Assembly (NCBI GenBank): GCA_963747515.1
Contig: CAVVFN010000003.1
Span: 372,001 to 436,000 of the forward strand
Length of the DNA stretch: 64,000 nucleotides
Direction: 5' to 3'
DNA from: Mariniphaga sp963747515
Lineage (GTDB): Bacteria > Bacteroidota > Bacteroidia > Bacteroidales > Prolixibacteraceae
Part shown: piece by piece, positions 36,002 to 45,417 of the stretch
How positions within the stretch are numbered: position 1 is the stretch's first letter
Layout: each line of letters begins with the position of its first letter
Made by a program: the position numbers and the translations under genes
Notes under the pieces: model-generated
Database searches by the model: none
What the model was told of the DNA's origin: nothing
The model's input: the letters and a program-made list of their open reading frames with translations, nothing else

Positions 36002-37456
36002 TTACACATTATAAGTTGATGAGGCAGTAGAACCGCCCCGTCCGGTCCAGTTGGTATGGTAAAATTCTCCGCGTGGTTTATCGATCCGTTCGTAGGTATG
36101 AGCTCCGAAATAATCGCGCTGTGCCTGCAGCAGGTTTGCCGGAAGGCGTTCCGTCCGGAAACCGTCGAAATAACAAAGGGCAGTGGTGAGAGCAGGTACC
36201 GGAATTCCATTAGAGAGAGCAGTAGCGCAAACCCTGCGCCACCCTTCCTGTGCCGATTCTATTTTCTCTTTAAAGAAGGGGTCGAGCAGTAGATTAGGCA
36301 AACCGGGGTTATTCTCAAAAGCAGTTTTAATATCGGCCAGAAATATGGAGCGGATGATACAACCGCCGCGCCACATAAGGGCTATACCGCCATAGTTCAG
36401 GTTCCACCCGTATTCTTTGGCTGCTTCCATCATAAGATTATACCCCTGGGCATAGGAGATAATTTTTGCCCCATAAAGAGCCATCTTTAAATCATCGAGA
36501 AACTGGTTGCGATTTCCTTCAAATTTAGCTTTCGGCCCCTCAATAACTTTCGATGCCTGCACACGCAAGTCTTTCTGTGATGACAAACAGCGTGCAAACA
36601 CGGATTCACCTATGAGGGTAAGCGGTATTCCCAGGTCGAGGGCAGAAATCCCTGTCCATTTGCCTGTTCCTTTTTGCCCGGCCGTATCAAGAATAAAATC
36701 AACGGTTTCTTCCCCGTTTTCATCCTTAAATCCTAAAATATCGCGGGTAATTTCAATCAGGTAGCTGTCAAGTTCTTCCTGATTCCATTTTTTTAATACA
36801 TCGTGCATTTCGTCGTTACTCATTCCCAAAAGATCTTTCATGATTTGGTATGCTTCGGTTATGATTTGCATATCGCCGTACTCGATGCCGTTATGTACCA
36901 TTTTTACAAAATGACCGGCACCTCCTTCGCCAACCCATTCGCAACAGGCCTCCCCATTTTCCACTTTTGCAGCTATTGACTGGAAAATATTTTTTACATG
37001 AGGCCATGCCTGGGGCGAACCTCCGGGCATAATTGAAGGGCCTTTTAATGCTCCTTCTTCACCACCTGAAACACCTGTTCCGATATATAGGAATCCTTTG
37101 CTTTCAACATATTTTGTCCGGCGGATAGTATCCGGGAAATGTGAATTCCCGCCATCGATAATAATATCACCCGGTTCAAGATGGGGCATAACCAACTCAA
37201 TGAAATCGTCTACGGGCTTGCCTGCCTTTACAAGCATCATTACTTTCCGCGGCCGTTCAAGCGAGGCTACCAGTTCTTCAATAGAACGTGCTCCAATGAA
37301 ATTCTTTCCTGCACCCCGGCCTTTCATAAAGGCATCTACTTTCTCCACTGTACGGTTAAATACAGCTACCGTATAACCTTTACTTTCCATGTTTAACACA
37401 AGGTTTTCGCCCATAACGGCCAACCCAATCAATCCTATGTCAGCTAATTTTTTCAT
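36002..37456 (-). CDS. gnd: 6-phosphogluconate dehydrogenase, decarboxylating
   Basis: Gnd oxidises and decarboxylates 6-phosphogluconate to ribulose-5-phosphate with NADP in the pentose phosphate pathway. The 484 residues match the long (E. coli/eukaryote-type) form. Seen: the NADP fold GLAVMGENLVLNMESKGY, IIDGGNSHFPDT, SGGEEGALKGPSIMPGG, the catalytic HNGIEYGDMQ lysine/His region, and the C-terminal ERIDKPRGEFYHTNWTGRGG tail. Zwf and Pgl are not in the window. pdxB lies 76 bp upstream on the same strand and could share a transcript. Confidence 0.97.
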   Translation of the reverse strand: MKKLADIGLIGLAVMGENLVLNMESKGYTVAVFNRTVEKVDAFMKGRGAGKNFIGARSIEELVASLERPRKVMMLVKAGKPVDDFIELVMPHLEPGDIIIDGGNSHFPDTIRRTKYVESKGFLYIGTGVSGGEEGALKGPSIMPGGSPQAWPHVKNIFQSIAAKVENGEACCEWVGEGGAGHFVKMVHNGIEYGDMQIITEAYQIMKDLLGMSNDEMHDVLKKWNQEELDSYLIEITRDILGFKDENGEETVDFILDTAGQKGTGKWTGISALDLGIPLTLIGESVFARCLSSQKDLRVQASKVIEGPKAKFEGNRNQFLDDLKMALYGAKIISYAQGYNLMMEAAKEYGWNLNYGGIALMWRGGCIIRSIFLADIKTAFENNPGLPNLLLDPFFKEKIESAQEGWRRVCATALSNGIPVPALTTALCYFDGFRTERLPANLLQAQRDYFGAHTYERIDKPRGEFYHTNWTGRGGSTASSTYNV

Positions 37457-37532
37457 TTTTATTATTTCTTTATTGTATATTTAAATTTTTGATTTCCACC
37501 TAACCTCCTTGTTCTAATCTTTGGTCCAGCTC

Positions 37533-38663
37533 TTAGTTTCTGTTTACTTTGAACCCCATGTTTTTAAGTTTTTCAATTGTTTTTTCTTCAACATTCCCTA
37601 CATTAACCATGTAGGTTGCAAACTCTCTACGTACCGGATAATCACCTCTCAATTGTTCGAACAAATGAGGGTTAGACCGGAGTGCTTCGTCATCTGTTTC
37701 AATATTGTATGTTGTAAGAATGGCTTCTGCAAGAACCGAATTCTCCCTGCGTTGGTTACCCTCTATATTTATTTCGGTGTTTTCTGGAAGCTCCACATTG
37801 TCTGGTTTCCAGTTGTCGATTCCCAGGTTGAAAAAACGGCTGATGGCACGGACACTCATAGTTGTTCCGTTGGCCTTTCCGTCTTTTGAATATCCAGCAA
37901 TATGCGGAGTGCCATACTCAGCCAGTTTTAGCAATGCCAGGTCAATATCGGGTTCATTTTCCCAGCAATCGGCTATGAATCCTGCCACCTTGCCTTTTTT
38001 AACTGCTTCTTTTACTGCCTGTGTTTCTGTTACTTCTCCTCTGCAGGAATTAATGAGTAAAGGTTTTTTAACGAGATGATTAAGGAAAAATAAATCAATG
38101 AGGTGATGTGTTGCATTTTCTCCTTTGGAAATTAGTGGCACATGCAATGTTATGATATCGGCTTCTTGCTTAATTTTTTCAAGCGGAACAAACATCCTGC
38201 TTCCCTCCAGCTTTTCGCGGGGCGGGTCATTTAAAAGCACATTCATACCTATGATTCTGCAAAGTTTTTCGATACGGGAACCTACCTCTCCAACTCCAAC
38301 AATTCCGATGGTTTTTTCCTTAAGCTCTATTCTCATCTTCATCGACCATGAAAAAAGTGCAGAGGCAATATATTGATTAACACTTTCAGCATTGCAACCT
38401 TTGGCATTTATCCATTCAATACCTGCTTTCCGGCAATAATCGGTATCGATATGGTCGTATCCGATGGTAGCAGTGGCAATAAAACGCACCTTTGAGCCTT
38501 CCAGAAGTTCTCTGTCACAGTTAGTCCGTGTGCGGGTAATCAATGCATCCGCATCTTTTACTTCCTTAGCTGTTGTTTTGCTTCCCGGCAAATAAACCAC
38601 TTCGGCATAAGGTTCAAGAGCTCCCCTGAGGTAGGGTATTTTATCGTCAGCAACTATTTTCAT
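37533..38663 (-). CDS. pdxB: 4-phosphoerythronate dehydrogenase PdxB
   Basis: PdxB oxidises 4-phosphoerythronate in the DXP-dependent route to pyridoxal phosphate. The 376-residue protein is a D-2-hydroxyacid dehydrogenase: catalytic-domain start MKIVADDKIPYLRGALEPY, NAD fold GIVGVGEVGSRIEKLCR, the Arg motif LINSCRGEV, the Glu region WENEPDIDLALL and the HIAGYSKDGKANGT loop that is specific to PdxB. The C-terminal PdxB dimerisation domain (about 290-376) is present. Upstream of gnd on the same strand, 76 bp apart. Confidence 0.94.
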   Translation of the reverse strand: MKIVADDKIPYLRGALEPYAEVVYLPGSKTTAKEVKDADALITRTRTNCDRELLEGSKVRFIATATIGYDHIDTDYCRKAGIEWINAKGCNAESVNQYIASALFSWSMKMRIELKEKTIGIVGVGEVGSRIEKLCRIIGMNVLLNDPPREKLEGSRMFVPLEKIKQEADIITLHVPLISKGENATHHLIDLFFLNHLVKKPLLINSCRGEVTETQAVKEAVKKGKVAGFIADCWENEPDIDLALLKLAEYGTPHIAGYSKDGKANGTTMSVRAISRFFNLGIDNWKPDNVELPENTEINIEGNQRRENSVLAEAILTTYNIETDDEALRSNPHLFEQLRGDYPVRREFATYMVNVGNVEEKTIEKLKNMGFKVNRN

Positions 38664-38870
38664 GTTTTTATTGAAATTATGATTTTATTGCATATTAACG
38701 GATTTTATACTGTGAATAACAATGATAAAGCCGGATCTTAAAAAGAGATTTTGATTGATATGGGTTGAAGCTAACTTCCATTTCATTTTATCATTTAACT
38801 ACCGCCTAATCTTATCTCACCATTATTTAAACACCATTAAATCAAGCTCCGGCTACCATTTCATTACCAA

Positions 38871-39896
38871 TTAAATTCCTGCAGTATACTTTTTATTTTT
38901 CTCTGGGTAATAATCCTTCACCATTTCATCCAGTACCCAACCGGTTCTGGCAGCTGAAATGCCGGTGCTGACACATTTCCCTTTTCCCAACAATTCATTC
39001 ACAACCTGTTGTACCAGATTATGAGAGATATGTTCAGGATTATTAAAGGCCATTTTTACAATTCCTTCGGAAGTTTTAACCTCTACCGGACCATGGGTAA
39101 ACGAAGGTATTCTTATTTCACCCTTGTCGCCTGTAATAATAATCTCATCGGCTTCGGAATTCTTGTCGCCTGCAAAGCACCAGCTGCCAGTACCAATAAT
39201 CCCCGATTCATGTTTCCATGTTCCTGCAACAGTATCTTCTGCAGGGTAAAGTCCGGCCATGTTTGAAGCAAATCCCGAAACTTCCTTTACCGGGCCAAAA
39301 AGAAAATCGAGGTAATCGAACTGGTGCGAACCCAGGTCGAAAAAATAACCTCCACCGCTAATTTCAGGAAAAACATGCCAGTGCATTTCTTCCGGTTTTT
39401 GTATTTTCTCCGGGCGCGGTTTATACAACCTTACTGTAATCAGCATTGGCTTACCAATAGCCCCCGCTTCAATCAGCTCCTTTACTTTCAGGAAAGCAGG
39501 CAGGGTTCGGCGGTAGTATGCTACCCATAAAGGCATACCCGTTTCTTTTGAAACCTGTAATATTTCCTTACACTCTTTAAAATTCCGTGCCATTGGTTTT
39601 TCTACATAAACAGGTTTTCCTGCCTTCATTGCCTCAATAGCATAATGTGCGTGCGAATCGGGTGGGGTAGCGATGTATACTGCATTCACCTCCGGATCGT
39701 TAATTAAATCACTGGAGTTGGTATACCATTTAGGCACATTGTGTCTTTTGGCATAATCAGCAGCTTTTTCAGCATTTCGTCTCATAACAGCCACCAGTTT
39801 CGAATGAGCGGTTTTGTAAAATGCAGGGCCACTCTTTTTTTCAGTGACATTGCCTACTCCAATTATACCCCATTGAACAGTATTAAATTGTTTCAT
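38871..39896 (-). CDS. Gfo/Idh/MocA-family oxidoreductase
   Basis: A 341-residue NAD(P)-dependent sugar or polyol dehydrogenase. The Rossmann fold GIIGVGNVTEKKSGPAFYKT is followed by the EKP motif (VYVEKPMARNF, catalytic Lys) and the C-terminal sheet domain; DLGSHQFDYLDFLFG has the His of the active site. No Tat or Sec signal, so cytoplasmic. Substrate not predictable. It lies 89 bp after the mannonate epimerase gene on the same strand and may belong to the same sugar-acid unit. Confidence 0.85.
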   Translation of the reverse strand: MKQFNTVQWGIIGVGNVTEKKSGPAFYKTAHSKLVAVMRRNAEKAADYAKRHNVPKWYTNSSDLINDPEVNAVYIATPPDSHAHYAIEAMKAGKPVYVEKPMARNFKECKEILQVSKETGMPLWVAYYRRTLPAFLKVKELIEAGAIGKPMLITVRLYKPRPEKIQKPEEMHWHVFPEISGGGYFFDLGSHQFDYLDFLFGPVKEVSGFASNMAGLYPAEDTVAGTWKHESGIIGTGSWCFAGDKNSEADEIIITGDKGEIRIPSFTHGPVEVKTSEGIVKMAFNNPEHISHNLVQQVVNELLGKGKCVSTGISAARTGWVLDEMVKDYYPEKNKKYTAGI

Positions 39897-39985
39897 AATG
39901 AATACTTATTTTTATCAGTTATTCATGAATAAAATTTTAAGTGCTGAATCTGTTATAGCTAGCGGAATCCAATATGGATAAATCA

Positions 39986-41272
39986 CTAATATTCAAATCT
40001 GTCTTTATAAGCCCACAATCCTATGGCAGGATTGGAGATATAAAATACTTCTTCCCCATCAGGAAGAATATTAAATCCATCTTTCATTTGTGCAGGATTA
40101 TATCGTGCAGTTATTTTTTCAATATCGTCAAATTTAAATCCTACATTTTCAATTTCTTTTCTGGTAAGGTTGTTTTTCCCCTTTCCAGGACAGTATGTGA
40201 TATTGAACCGCCCTTCTGAGGAACCATGAATAAGATGTGCGGCTGCTCCCAGATTGGAACGTAAATCTTCATTTTCCTCCACCATCTTTAAGGTATGAGG
40301 AGTTCCAAAATAGCCGTATTTTCTTATAAGCAAATCAATTTGTTTATCTTCTCCAAATTCAACAAGGGCAGGTGCCAGCACAATTAATTCTCCCTCGTCA
40401 GCAAGGGCCATGCGTGTACGGTAAATACTTTTATTTCCGAGCCAGGTGCTTTTGAATTCTGTAGGGTCGAGCCAGACAATAACCTTTTTTAAAGGCTTAT
40501 CGACCATTCGAAAGTTTACCTGGAGGGAGAGTTTTGCCGCTTTGTCAAACACGCTGAAATCATCTCCGATATAAAGTCCATAGGTTTGTAACTTGCCTGA
40601 TTCATTTAGACCGACTACTGTTTGTACATAAACCACAGGCAAATGCGAAGCAAATTTTTCCGATGCATAATTAAAGATTTTTCGCACAGGTGTGTCAGCT
40701 CGTCCCATCATTTTTTCCATCCCGTATGCAGCACCGATGAAATGGCTTTTATTGATTCCTTCAGCGCCGCCGGTTCCAACAAAAATATTTTTATTGTAAT
40801 TGGCCATTCCAACCACCTCGTGGGGCACAACCTGCCCGATGGAAAGTATGAGATCAAAGCCGCCCTCTGCCAACAACTTGTTCACCTGGGCTGGCCAGGT
40901 ATAGTCAACCGCTCCGCCCGATACCTCTTTTATAAAATCAGAGGGAACTGTTCCCAGGGTAACCACATCGTTCCGCCAGTCATGATCTCTAAACAGGTTT
41001 CGTGGTGTATTGCCGAACATATGGCTGATTTGAGTGTCGGTCATGGGTGTGTGGGTTCCAAGAGCCGGCAAAATATCAGTAAGTTTCTCTCCATAATACT
41101 GCCAGGCAAATTCGGTAAGTTCACCCGAACGCGAAGGCAGCCGGGTATAATCGGGCGGAACTGCCAGTACTTTCTTTTTAGTTCCCAATTTCTCCAATGC
41201 CTGAAACAAGCCTAATTTGAGATCATCGGCCGTTAAAATCGTATTTTTTGATCCAATTTCGTAGTAAATCAT
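39986..41272 (-). CDS. LarA-superfamily sugar-acid epimerase (D-mannonate epimerase-like)
   Basis: A 428-residue DUF2088/LarA-family protein. The family includes nickel-pincer lactate racemase and relatives that epimerise sugar acids; MIYYEIGSKNTILTADDLK, AVPPDYTRLPSRSGEL and GTHTPMTDTQISHMFG match the mannonate epimerase branch, with conserved His residues (GTHTPM, VVPHEVVGM) that would bind the cofactor. Interconversion of D-mannonate and D-gluconate would suit the kinase, SDR and regulator encoded upstream. The LarB/LarC/LarE cofactor genes are not in the window. Activity is inferred. Confidence 0.78.
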   Translation of the reverse strand: MIYYEIGSKNTILTADDLKLGLFQALEKLGTKKKVLAVPPDYTRLPSRSGELTEFAWQYYGEKLTDILPALGTHTPMTDTQISHMFGNTPRNLFRDHDWRNDVVTLGTVPSDFIKEVSGGAVDYTWPAQVNKLLAEGGFDLILSIGQVVPHEVVGMANYNKNIFVGTGGAEGINKSHFIGAAYGMEKMMGRADTPVRKIFNYASEKFASHLPVVYVQTVVGLNESGKLQTYGLYIGDDFSVFDKAAKLSLQVNFRMVDKPLKKVIVWLDPTEFKSTWLGNKSIYRTRMALADEGELIVLAPALVEFGEDKQIDLLIRKYGYFGTPHTLKMVEENEDLRSNLGAAAHLIHGSSEGRFNITYCPGKGKNNLTRKEIENVGFKFDDIEKITARYNPAQMKDGFNILPDGEEVFYISNPAIGLWAYKDRFEY

Positions 41273-41420
41273 ATCATTTGATGCTAAGGCAAAGGATTTG
41301 GCAAAAATTCATCAATACACATTTACCTTCCTTTACCACAAATTTCGTTCTAAATATCAAATTGCAACGCATTACATAATAATCCCTTTTCCACTGGCGT
41401 AATCTGAACCTCAGTTGTAA

Positions 41421-42509
41421 CTATCTTTTAACCCTTGCATTTCCTTTCCAGATGCTCCATACCATATCTTCGTCGGCTGGTTGTGCATAATCGGTAATAA
41501 AAGTTGCCGCCATTGCACCGGTGGCCCACCCAAATTGCGGCCATTTTTCAGGGCTCCAGTCTTTAAGAATTCCGTAAAGCATTCCTCCAACAAATCCGTC
41601 GCCACCACCAATCCGATCGAGTACATGTATTGTTCGTGGCTCGATAATATGCCAGTTTTGCCCTTCAAGCATAATAGCACCCCACAGGTGTTCATTTACA
41701 CTGACTACTTCACGCAATGTGGTTGCAAATACAGATGCATTTGGGAATGTTTCCTTTACACGCATAATTAATCCTTTAAATCCATCAATTTTTGCTTTAA
41801 TTCCTTCACCTCCTGCAGGAGGCCCTTCAATCCCAAAGCAAAGCTGGAAGTCTTCCTCATTCCCGATGAGAATATCGGCGACCGAAGCAATTTCGGTAAA
41901 ATCTTGTCGTAGTTCCTCTTCACGGCCTTTCCAGAAAGACGCACGGTAATTGAGATCAAAAGAAATACGTGTGCCGTTTTTCTTTGCTGACCTGGCAATT
42001 TCAAGGCAAAACCGGCTTGTGTCGGGAGAAAGAGCAGCAATTAATCCTGAAAGGTGAACAATCTGAACGCCTTCGATCCCGAATATACGTTCCAGGTCAA
42101 AATCCTTTACATTTAAAGTCCGTCCCACTTCCCCGGCACGGTCATTATGCACACGAGGACCGCGGGAACCATATCCGCTGTCAGCAATATTGAACTGGTG
42201 CCGGAATCCCCAGGGATCGCCCTGTTCTACTTCTGGTCCTTCATAATCCATTTGTCTGGACTTCAAATTACTTTTTATAAACTGAGCTACCGGACTTCCT
42301 TTTACAAAGGTTGTTAAAACTTTTACCGGTAATCCAAGATAGGAAGAGATGCTGGCAACATTGGTTTCAGCGCTTGTAGCCTGCATCATGTAAATGTTGC
42401 TGCTGTGCACCGGCTGTCCGTTTACAGGCGTAATTCGAACACCCATACTTGTAGGAACCAGCATCGCGTATTTGGCGTCTTTGTTTAATTTTAAACTCAT
42501 GATATCCAT
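41421..42509 (-). CDS. PfkB-family sugar kinase, KdgK-like
   Basis: A 362-residue ribokinase-family enzyme. Catalytic motif DRIGGGDGFVGGMLYG carries the base Asp; RISFDLNYRASFW and ILIGNEEDFQLCFG are typical of 2-keto-3-deoxygluconate kinases. KdgK phosphorylates KDG, the product of mannonate dehydration, in the uronate route. A second ATG at 42500 (MSLKLNK) is equally possible. It lies 148 bp upstream of the mannonate epimerase gene. The mannonate dehydratase (UxuA) and KDPG aldolase needed to complete the route are not in the window. Confidence 0.83.
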   Translation of the reverse strand: MDIMSLKLNKDAKYAMLVPTSMGVRITPVNGQPVHSSNIYMMQATSAETNVASISSYLGLPVKVLTTFVKGSPVAQFIKSNLKSRQMDYEGPEVEQGDPWGFRHQFNIADSGYGSRGPRVHNDRAGEVGRTLNVKDFDLERIFGIEGVQIVHLSGLIAALSPDTSRFCLEIARSAKKNGTRISFDLNYRASFWKGREEELRQDFTEIASVADILIGNEEDFQLCFGIEGPPAGGEGIKAKIDGFKGLIMRVKETFPNASVFATTLREVVSVNEHLWGAIMLEGQNWHIIEPRTIHVLDRIGGGDGFVGGMLYGILKDWSPEKWPQFGWATGAMAATFITDYAQPADEDMVWSIWKGNARVKR

Positions 42510-42707
42510 TTTAAAAAGTGTTGTTTCTCAAAATAAAACTGCTTCATACAAATTTAACCATGTTCATTGAAATATTTACATTTTTCTGAACGCTCCTCTT
42601 TTGCAAAAAGATATTTTTTCTTCCAGGGAAATATTTTAAGAAAAAGGGGAAGCAAATTCCTTTCACCCTTTTCAGTACTCCCTTTGTTGCATAAGGATTA
42701 ATATCTG

Positions 42708-42863
42708 TTAGTTCTTCAATTTATACCCAAAATTGTTGCTCAATTGATTTTTTTTGGTCCATTCCAATAAAATATGAAATCGCATCGTCGCCGTTACCTG
42801 CGGAAAGAGAAATACACCTGCAGCTGCAGTTGCCGTAATTGTTAAAAAATCTCTTTGTTTCAT
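42708..42863 (-). pseudogene. Truncated Tat-signal protein gene
   Basis: The minus-strand frame from ATG 42863 codes 51 residues: MKQRDFLTITATAAAGVFLF is a Tat-like signal start (basic Q-R-D-F-L, then hydrophobic core), and after PQVTA the sequence is unlike any domain and stops at 42708. Such signals normally lead sugar-acting oxidoreductases or hydrolases. The body of the gene is gone, so this is probably the 5' relic of a lost member of the neighbouring sugar-acid cluster. Confidence 0.5.
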
Positions 42864-42899
42864 GAATATATAATTTAATGGCGACAATAATGAAAAATA

Positions 42900-43748
42900 T
42901 TAAATTCCTCCAAATGCACTATAGCCTCCATCAACCGGAATAACTATACCAGTTATAAAGTTAGAAATATCGGAAAGGAGGAAAAGTGTAGCACCCTGAA
43001 GATCTTCCGGTTGACCAAACTTGCCCATTGGTGTATTGTTAACTATCTTTTGCCCCCGAGGCGACCAGTTTCCTGTTTTTTCATCCATTACCAAAAACCG
43101 GTTCTGATGGGTAATGAAAAATCCAGGGGCGATAGCATTTACTCTTATTCCCATTTTTGCCAGATGCACAGCCAGCCATTCCGTAAAATTATTAATGGAA
43201 GCTTTTGCAGCTGAATAGGCAGGTATTTTTGTGAGTGGTTTATAAGAATTCATAGAAGAGATATTTAGTACCACTCCTTTTTTCTTTTTAAGCATATCGG
43301 TTGTAAAAATCATTGTAGGTAGAACTGTTCCTTTAAAGTTAAGCGCAAAGACCTTATCGAAACCTTCAATTTGAAGACCATAGAACGTATCGGCCAATTC
43401 ATCGTATTCCTGCATTTGTTCCAGTTTAGTGGTTGCCTGAGGGCTATTTCCTCCTGCTCCATTAACAAGTACATCTATATCGCCCAATTGCCTATTGATT
43501 TCTGCTTTGGCCTGTTCCAGTGATTCCCTGTCGAGTACGTTGGCTGCCACACCTATTACCGTTGAGCCGGTTTCTGCAGAAATTTCTTCTGCAACTTTAC
43601 CTGCAGTTTCCAGATTAATATCGGCAATTGCTATTTTCATTCCCACTGAAGCCATAGCCCTTACCATTGCACTTCCCAATACTCCAGCTCCTCCGGTAAA
43701 AACAGCTACTTTTCCTCTTAAATCTTTAAATGACATTTGCTCCATCAT
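42900..43748 (-). CDS. SDR-family D-mannonate oxidoreductase (fructuronate reductase type)
   Basis: A 282-residue short-chain dehydrogenase. NAD fold FTGGAGVLGSAMVRAMASVG, NNAG-equivalent LVNGAGGNSPQ, catalytic Ser-Tyr-Lys with NISSMNSYKPL and YSAAKASI, and the C-terminal GIVIPVDGGYSAF. The GGNSPQATT stretch and length agree with the SDR type that interconverts D-fructuronate and D-mannonate, replacing UxuB in many Bacteroidota. The first ATG overlaps the stop of the LacI-type gene as ATGA, so the two are translationally coupled. Confidence 0.84.
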   Translation of the reverse strand: MMEQMSFKDLRGKVAVFTGGAGVLGSAMVRAMASVGMKIAIADINLETAGKVAEEISAETGSTVIGVAANVLDRESLEQAKAEINRQLGDIDVLVNGAGGNSPQATTKLEQMQEYDELADTFYGLQIEGFDKVFALNFKGTVLPTMIFTTDMLKKKKGVVLNISSMNSYKPLTKIPAYSAAKASINNFTEWLAVHLAKMGIRVNAIAPGFFITHQNRFLVMDEKTGNWSPRGQKIVNNTPMGKFGQPEDLQGATLFLLSDISNFITGIVIPVDGGYSAFGGI

Positions 43749-44821
43749 ATATCTTTTTTAAATTCTTTATAATAATCAACATTTTCTTTAGTTATGATAT
43801 CAATAGATGTATAGTTTTCCCTTGCAATTAATCTTTTCTGCACAACATATCTGAAGAGTTTGTTAATTGCATTGTATCCCTGTTCTTCCGGACGCTGACA
43901 GATTAAAAACTGCACAATGTCGTTTTTTAAAAAGATTATATTTTCCTTTAACAAATCATGACCAATTATTTTTAATCCTTTTATGTTGTATTTTTTTACC
44001 AACCTACCCAAATAGAAAACTTTTGAGTTTGTTACAAAGATTCCCCTGATACTTTCTTTATGAATTTTCTCCTGGACAGGTTCCATCCATTTATCAGAAG
44101 TGGTATTGGGAACTTCTATTGTATATAATTCGTGATAGTTTTTGTTATTTGTGGAAAACCAATTGTAAAAACCTTTTTCACGTTGCACCAGATGATTTTG
44201 ATTGTCCATTTCCTTGGCAAAATGAATAATCAGGATGTTACCTTCAGGAAGAATCATGTCGAGCAATTTACCTGAAACCAGTCCGCTTTGGTAAGAATTC
44301 TGACCAATGTATCCTATTTGTCCGGTGTTTTTTATTTCAGAATCAATGAAAACAAAAGGAATATGTTGCTCTTTTAATAATTTGATAAATTCGGCTGCTT
44401 CCTTTTTGTAAAAAGGCGCAAAAACTACTCCTTCAGGCTTTAACTGAAGAATTTTTTTTGCATTTATCACAAAACTTTCAGGTTCAGTCTGGCTGAATGT
44501 GAAAGGCTGAACCCTCACCCCATACGGTCGGAGCTCAGATATTCGCTTATTAACTCCCAATACCGGCTTGGTCCAATATCCTTCCGGGGATGGAGGTTCA
44601 GGGAAAAGGGTAGCAAACAATGAAGATTTTTTTGATGCCAGAGTACTTGCAAGGATATTAGGCTTGTAATTCATTTCCCTGACAATCTGAAGAATTTTAG
44701 CTTTGGTTCCTTCCGCTACTTCTCCCCGATTGTGTAATACTCTATCAACAGTTCCAATTGATACCTTCGCTTTTTCTGCAATATCTTTTATTCTTATTTG
44801 TTTCTTTGTTTCTATAACAAT
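43745..44821 (-). CDS. LacI-family transcription regulator with non-canonical start codon
   Basis: The frame is open from ATT at 44819-44821 (after a TAA) to the stop at 43745, 358 codons. Its first ATG in frame is only at 44674, which would cut off the DNA-binding domain, yet the 49 codons before it read a perfect LacI headpiece: IRIKDIAEKAKVSIGTVDRV, then LHNRGEVAEGTKAKIL. No ATG, GTG or TTG exists in frame before that, so initiation probably uses ATT (44819) or ATA (44813), or the start was lost. The rest (about 60-358) is a periplasmic-binding-protein-like effector domain with YIGQNSYQSGLVSGKLL. The gene is coupled to the SDR gene and is the likely controller of the mannonate unit. Confidence 0.8.
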   Translation of the reverse strand: MVIETKKQIRIKDIAEKAKVSIGTVDRVLHNRGEVAEGTKAKILQIVREMNYKPNILASTLASKKSSLFATLFPEPPSPEGYWTKPVLGVNKRISELRPYGVRVQPFTFSQTEPESFVINAKKILQLKPEGVVFAPFYKKEAAEFIKLLKEQHIPFVFIDSEIKNTGQIGYIGQNSYQSGLVSGKLLDMILPEGNILIIHFAKEMDNQNHLVQREKGFYNWFSTNNKNYHELYTIEVPNTTSDKWMEPVQEKIHKESIRGIFVTNSKVFYLGRLVKKYNIKGLKIIGHDLLKENIIFLKNDIVQFLICQRPEEQGYNAINKLFRYVVQKRLIARENYTSIDIITKENVDYYKEFKKDI

Positions 44822-44864
44822 TTAATTTTTAGAGATTTATGTATTAATTTTAAACTTGTAAATG

Positions 44865-44905
44865 CAAAACTATATAAAATTTCTTGTTTATCGTGTTCGT
44901 ACACG
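44865..44905 (-). promoter_or_regulatory. Promoter and LacI-type operator of the regulator-SDR unit
   Basis: On the minus strand TAGTTTTG (complement of CAAAACTA, 44865-44872) is an exact -7 box, 43 nt before the ATT start. At 44892-44905 lies CGTGTTCGTACACG, a dyad with a central CG and six of seven pairs matching, the classic form of LacI-family operators; it covers the place of the -33 element, so binding would block transcription. Autoregulation is inferred. Confidence 0.6.
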
Positions 44906-45201
44906 GAAATTCCCTTTAAATTTTTTACCCGGAACGTAAACGGTTAATATTTATTAAGATTCTGTTGAATTTAATGATTTTCAGTTTTAGGTGATTTTCC
45001 TTACTTTTAAAATTAATTTCTTTCAGAGAGCGACAGACTATCAAGGACGGTATGCAAAAATAAAAGAAAGCGTATGTATTAAGCCTTGGCTGAGGACAAC
45101 AGATTAATTGATCTGCATAAGGTCAAGGTTTTATAAATTTAAAAAATAATGATGATATTGCAGGTTATTTAAGAAGTATAAAACTACTATTAAAACGAAC
45201 T

Positions 45202-45366
45202 ATGAAACGAAGGGATTTTTTATACATTTCAGCAAGATTTAGAGCTGCTGGATTCCCGTTGTTTGTTTGAGATTATTCCAACTGTTCTGAAGTCAGATAT
45301 CCTATAAATAAGAAGATAATCGGAATCAGAGAGTGGGAAAATTTTACTTTTATGATTGCTAAATGA
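45202..45366 (+). pseudogene. Decayed Tat-signal protein gene
   Basis: MKRRDFLYISARFRAAGFPL begins a Tat-like signal, then FV and an in-frame TGA (45268-45270). The same frame goes on as DYSNCSEVRYPINKK for another 31 codons to a TGA at 45364, as though the first stop were once Trp. The body of the protein is missing. It is a second relic of this type within 2.4 kb, on the other side of the LacI/SDR pair. The rest of 44906-45417 holds nothing recognised. Confidence 0.45.
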
Positions 45367-45417
45367 AATATAGAATTGAGATACAGTTATTTATATTTTT
45401 ACTTATAAAACTTTAAA

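Noticed and set aside
43745..44674. LacI-type regulator starting at the ATG 44674
   Set aside because: It would cut away a perfect in-frame helix-turn-helix headpiece, so the longer frame with a rare start was preferred.
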